Assembly (NCBI GenBank): GCA_027315045.1
Contig: DAHUZS010000093.1
Coordinates: 1 to 36,184, forward strand
DNA length: 36,184 nt
Direction of reading: 5' to 3'
Source of the DNA: Acidimicrobiaceae bacterium
GTDB taxonomy: Bacteria > Actinomycetota > Acidimicrobiia > Acidimicrobiales > RAAP-2
Below the pieces are notes generated by a model. That model was not told the DNA's origin, made no database searches, and was given only the letters and a program-made list of their open reading frames with translations. Made by a program: the position numbers and the translations under genes. Numbering within the stretch: the stretch's first letter is position 1; each line of letters begins with the position of its first letter. Positions 32,741-36,184 of this stretch are shown here, in pieces.

Positions 32741-32774
32741 GAGGATCCTCAGTGGCGACCTGGCCGGCGGTCGC
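32741..32774. promoter_or_regulatory. Possible operator: palindrome and inverted repeat between exporter and regulator
   Basis: GAGGATCCTC (32741-32750) is a perfect 10-bp palindrome directly adjoining the -35 box of the exporter promoter. Five bases further, GCGACC (32755-32760) and GGTCGC (32769-32774) form an inverted repeat with an 8-base centre. Ribbon-helix-helix proteins bind short palindromes as dimers, so either site could be the target of the neighbouring regulator. Confidence 0.4.
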
Positions 32775-32795
32775 GCCCGGAGAGCGGACGGTGCC

Positions 32796-33194
32796 ATGGA
32801 GACTGAGAAGCTTTGCGTCAACCTGTCGGCGGCCGAGATCGGCAAGATCGACGTCCTCGTCGCCCAGGGCCTCTACGTGAACCGCAGCGACGTGGTCCGC
32901 GGTGGCCTGCACCGGGTCTTCGCCGAGCACGGCCGCGAGATTGAACAGGTCCGCCATCAACTCGGCGCCATGGGTCTCGGCTACGCGCTGCTGACCGGCC
33001 AGCAGCTCCAGGAGGCCGTGACCAATGGGACGAAGCTCGACTTTCGGATCATCGGGATCCTCCAGGTGGCCGACGACGTCACGCCCGAGCTGGCACTCGA
33101 CGGGGTGCACGAGATCCTCCTGCTCGGATCGCTCCGGGGGCCCAAGCCGGTCCTCGACGCGCTGGCCCCCCGGGTCAGGCGGCGCCTGTTCTAG
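32796..33194 (+). CDS. Ribbon-helix-helix (CopG/NikR-like) transcriptional regulator
   Basis: Residues about 5-45 form a ribbon-helix-helix motif: a beta strand (KLCVNLS), helix AAEIGKIDVLVAQG, then NRSDVVRGGLHRVFAEHG. A C-terminal part of about 85 residues follows, with FRIIGILQVADDVTPELALD, which I do not recognise as a ligand-binding ACT domain; nickel ligands of NikR are not evident. It is divergent from the ABC exporter with a shared promoter region, so control of that operon is the natural inference. The 132-residue gene ends just upstream of the groES promoter. GGA-rich sequence precedes the ATG weakly. Confidence 0.85.
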   Translation: METEKLCVNLSAAEIGKIDVLVAQGLYVNRSDVVRGGLHRVFAEHGREIEQVRHQLGAMGLGYALLTGQQLQEAVTNGTKLDFRIIGILQVADDVTPELALDGVHEILLLGSLRGPKPVLDALAPRVRRRLF

Positions 33195-33217
33195 GGCGAG
33201 GGAAGGGTGGTTGGCGG

Positions 33218-33246
33218 TTGCCGAGGCTCGCTCGGCCCGCTATCGT
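33218..33246 (+). promoter_or_regulatory. groESL promoter
   Basis: TTGCCG (33218-33223), a 17-base spacer and TATCGT (33241-33246) form a vegetative promoter whose -10 box touches the CIRCE element. This is the expected geometry for a HrcA-repressed chaperonin operon. Confidence 0.75.
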
Positions 33247-33272
33247 TGGCACTCACAAGGTTCGAGTGCTAA
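33246..33272 (+). promoter_or_regulatory. CIRCE operator (HrcA binding site)
   Basis: TTGGCACTC (33246-33254), nine spacer bases and GAGTGCTAA (33264-33272) match the CIRCE consensus TTAGCACTC-N9-GAGTGCTAA at 17 of 18 positions. It overlaps the last base of the -10 box and covers the transcription start, 24 bases before the groES ATG. HrcA is not encoded in this window. Confidence 0.95.
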
Positions 33273-33296
33273 CGAGCGCCAAGGAGGCCCTCACCG

Positions 33297-35298
<2,002 letters not shown>

Positions 35299-35334
35299 CG
35301 ACGGCGCGCCCGGATCGGCCCGCTCCGGACCTAA

Positions 35335-35354
35335 GCCGGCGACTCCCCGCCGGC
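35335..35354 (+). terminator. Hairpin downstream of groEL
   Basis: GCCGGCG (35335-35341) and CGCCGGC (35348-35354) form a perfect 7-bp stem with a six-base loop, 37 bases after the groEL stop and 13 bases before the Nudix GTG. Without a U-tract it may be a weak terminator or an mRNA 3'-end stabiliser for the heat-shock transcript. Confidence 0.45.
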
Positions 35355-35366
35355 CCGGCGCCCTGG

Positions 35367-36047
35367 GTGGCGCTGCCCCCGGAGCAGCGGCGGCAGATCC
35401 CGCTCGACGCGGTCCGTGCCGCCCTCGAACGGGCCGGCCAGGCTGGCTCCGAGCCGCCGATCGAGGGGACGTGGCCCGGGCTCCCCGTCTCAGACCCGGT
35501 CCCGGCCGGGCCCCGAGACGCGGGCAGCGCCGCCGCCGTCCTTGTCGCGCTGTTCGAGGAGGCGGGCCAGGCCCGGGTCCTGCTCACCCGGCGCTCCGAG
35601 CAGCTCCGGACACACCGCGGCCAGGTGAGCTTCCCCGGCGGCCGGTTGGACGAGGGTGAGGGCGCGGTGGATGCCGCGTTGCGGGAGGCCTACGAGGAGA
35701 TCGGCCTCGAGCCGGCCTCGGTCGAGGTCATGGGTTGGCTGCACTCGCTGTACACGGTGAACGCCGCCCTCGTGCTCCCGGTGGTGGGCGTGCTCGAACA
35801 GCGACCCCGACCGGTGCCGAACCCGGCCGAGGTGGCCCGGGTGTTCGACGTCGAGCTGGCCGAGCTCACCGCCGACGGGGTCTACCGGGAGGACACCTGG
35901 GATCCCTACGCCCGGTGGCCCCAGAGCGGCTCCGGGGCCCGCCCGCTGTGGTTCTTCGCCGTCGAGGGCGAGCGGGTCTGGGGCGCGACGGCCAGGATAC
36001 TCCACGAGCTGGCACTGGTTGTCTTCGGCCTGACCGACGGGACCTAG
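35367..36047 (+). CDS. Nudix hydrolase, CoA pyrophosphatase type
   Basis: The 226-residue product has the Nudix box at about residues 91-113 (GGRLDEGEGAVDAALREAYE then EIGL), preceded by LLTRRSEQLRTHRGQVSFPG, the UPF0035 signature of CoA/acyl-CoA diphosphatases such as NudL and peroxisomal NUDT7. It would cleave CoA to 3',5'-ADP and phosphopantetheine, but substrate is inferred from the motif only. GTG at 35367 is the first usable start; the frame is open upstream to the groEL end without a start codon. Confidence 0.9.
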   Translation: MALPPEQRRQIPLDAVRAALERAGQAGSEPPIEGTWPGLPVSDPVPAGPRDAGSAAAVLVALFEEAGQARVLLTRRSEQLRTHRGQVSFPGGRLDEGEGAVDAALREAYEEIGLEPASVEVMGWLHSLYTVNAALVLPVVGVLEQRPRPVPNPAEVARVFDVELAELTADGVYREDTWDPYARWPQSGSGARPLWFFAVEGERVWGATARILHELALVVFGLTDGT

Positions 36048-36138
36048 GAGACTGCTGAAGTAGGGGTCGTCTGGGAGAGGACCCACGTCGAGGCGACCAG
36101 GACCTGGTCCGCACGATGTGCCTGCTCGGAGTGACCGG

Positions 36139-36184
36139 ATGGGCCGGTGGTTTGACCTCAAGCGTGAAGGCGTCGGTCTGGCGC
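36139..36184 (+). CDS. Start of an unidentified reading frame (cut by window end)
   Basis: An ATG at 36139 is preceded by GGAG (36128-36131) at a seven-base distance and opens MGRWFDLKREGVGLA before the window ends. Fifteen residues are too few to assign a family. The 91 bases before it (36048-36138) contain no other clear feature. Confidence 0.3.
   Translation, partial: MGRWFDLKREGVGLA

Noticed and set aside
32706-33110. N-terminal extension of the ABC ATPase up to 33110
   Set aside because: It would run antisense through the ribbon-helix-helix gene and the promoter; the GTG at 32705 behind a strong promoter fits the family start.

Overview
The window is a GC-rich bacterial chromosome segment, very probably from an uncultured or little-studied actinobacterium; an Acidimicrobiia-like lineage is my best inference. 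The reasons are the strong G/C third-position bias, frequent GTG starts in 1- or 4-base stop/start overlaps, and a gene order seen in mycobacteria and streptomycetes: rplM-rpsI-glmM, glmS-acpS-nnr-alr, tsaE-tsaB-rimI-tsaD, groES-groEL. Every call comes from reading the sequence; no database search was run.

Positions 1-8600 hold the 3' part of the S10/spc ribosomal operon on the + strand: rpsC (partial), rplP, rpmC, rpsQ, rplN, rplX, rplE, rpsN, rpsH, rplF, rplR, rpsE, rpmD, rplO, secY, adk, map. S3 carries an acidic tail and L29 a tail of about 140 residues. Positions 8600-12490 interrupt the usual map-infA junction with unrelated material: an unrecognised decayed reading frame, an intact crotonase-family gene, a nucleotidyltransferase gene broken by about five frameshifts, and an MFS transporter. 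At about 12810 a new promoter starts infA (with a CTG start codon), rpmJ, rpsM, rpsK, rpsD, rpoA, rplQ, truA. A large hairpin separates truA from rplM-rpsI.

Positions 18000-29360 are a dense housekeeping series: glmM and glmS (amino-sugar precursor of the wall), acpS (acyl-carrier activation), nnr (NAD(P)HX repair), alr (D-alanine), an alpha/beta hydrolase, a family 4 uracil-DNA glycosylase, tsaE, tsaB, rimI and tsaD (tRNA t6A modification plus an N-acetyltransferase), and pdxH (PLP, the alr cofactor). After an RDD membrane protein, a minus-strand ABC exporter (one ATPase, two related permeases) faces a ribbon-helix-helix regulator across a compact divergent promoter. The window closes with CIRCE-controlled groES-groEL, a CoA-type Nudix hydrolase and the start of an unidentified reading frame.

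I found no CRISPR array, tRNA, rRNA, intact insertion sequence or obvious phage gene, and nothing I would call a wholly new multi-gene system. The best leads are the rplM leader hairpin, the CTG-initiated infA with its structured leader and GNRA intercistronic hairpin, the two tailed ribosomal proteins, the decaying insertion inside the ribosomal cluster, and the regulator/ABC exporter module.
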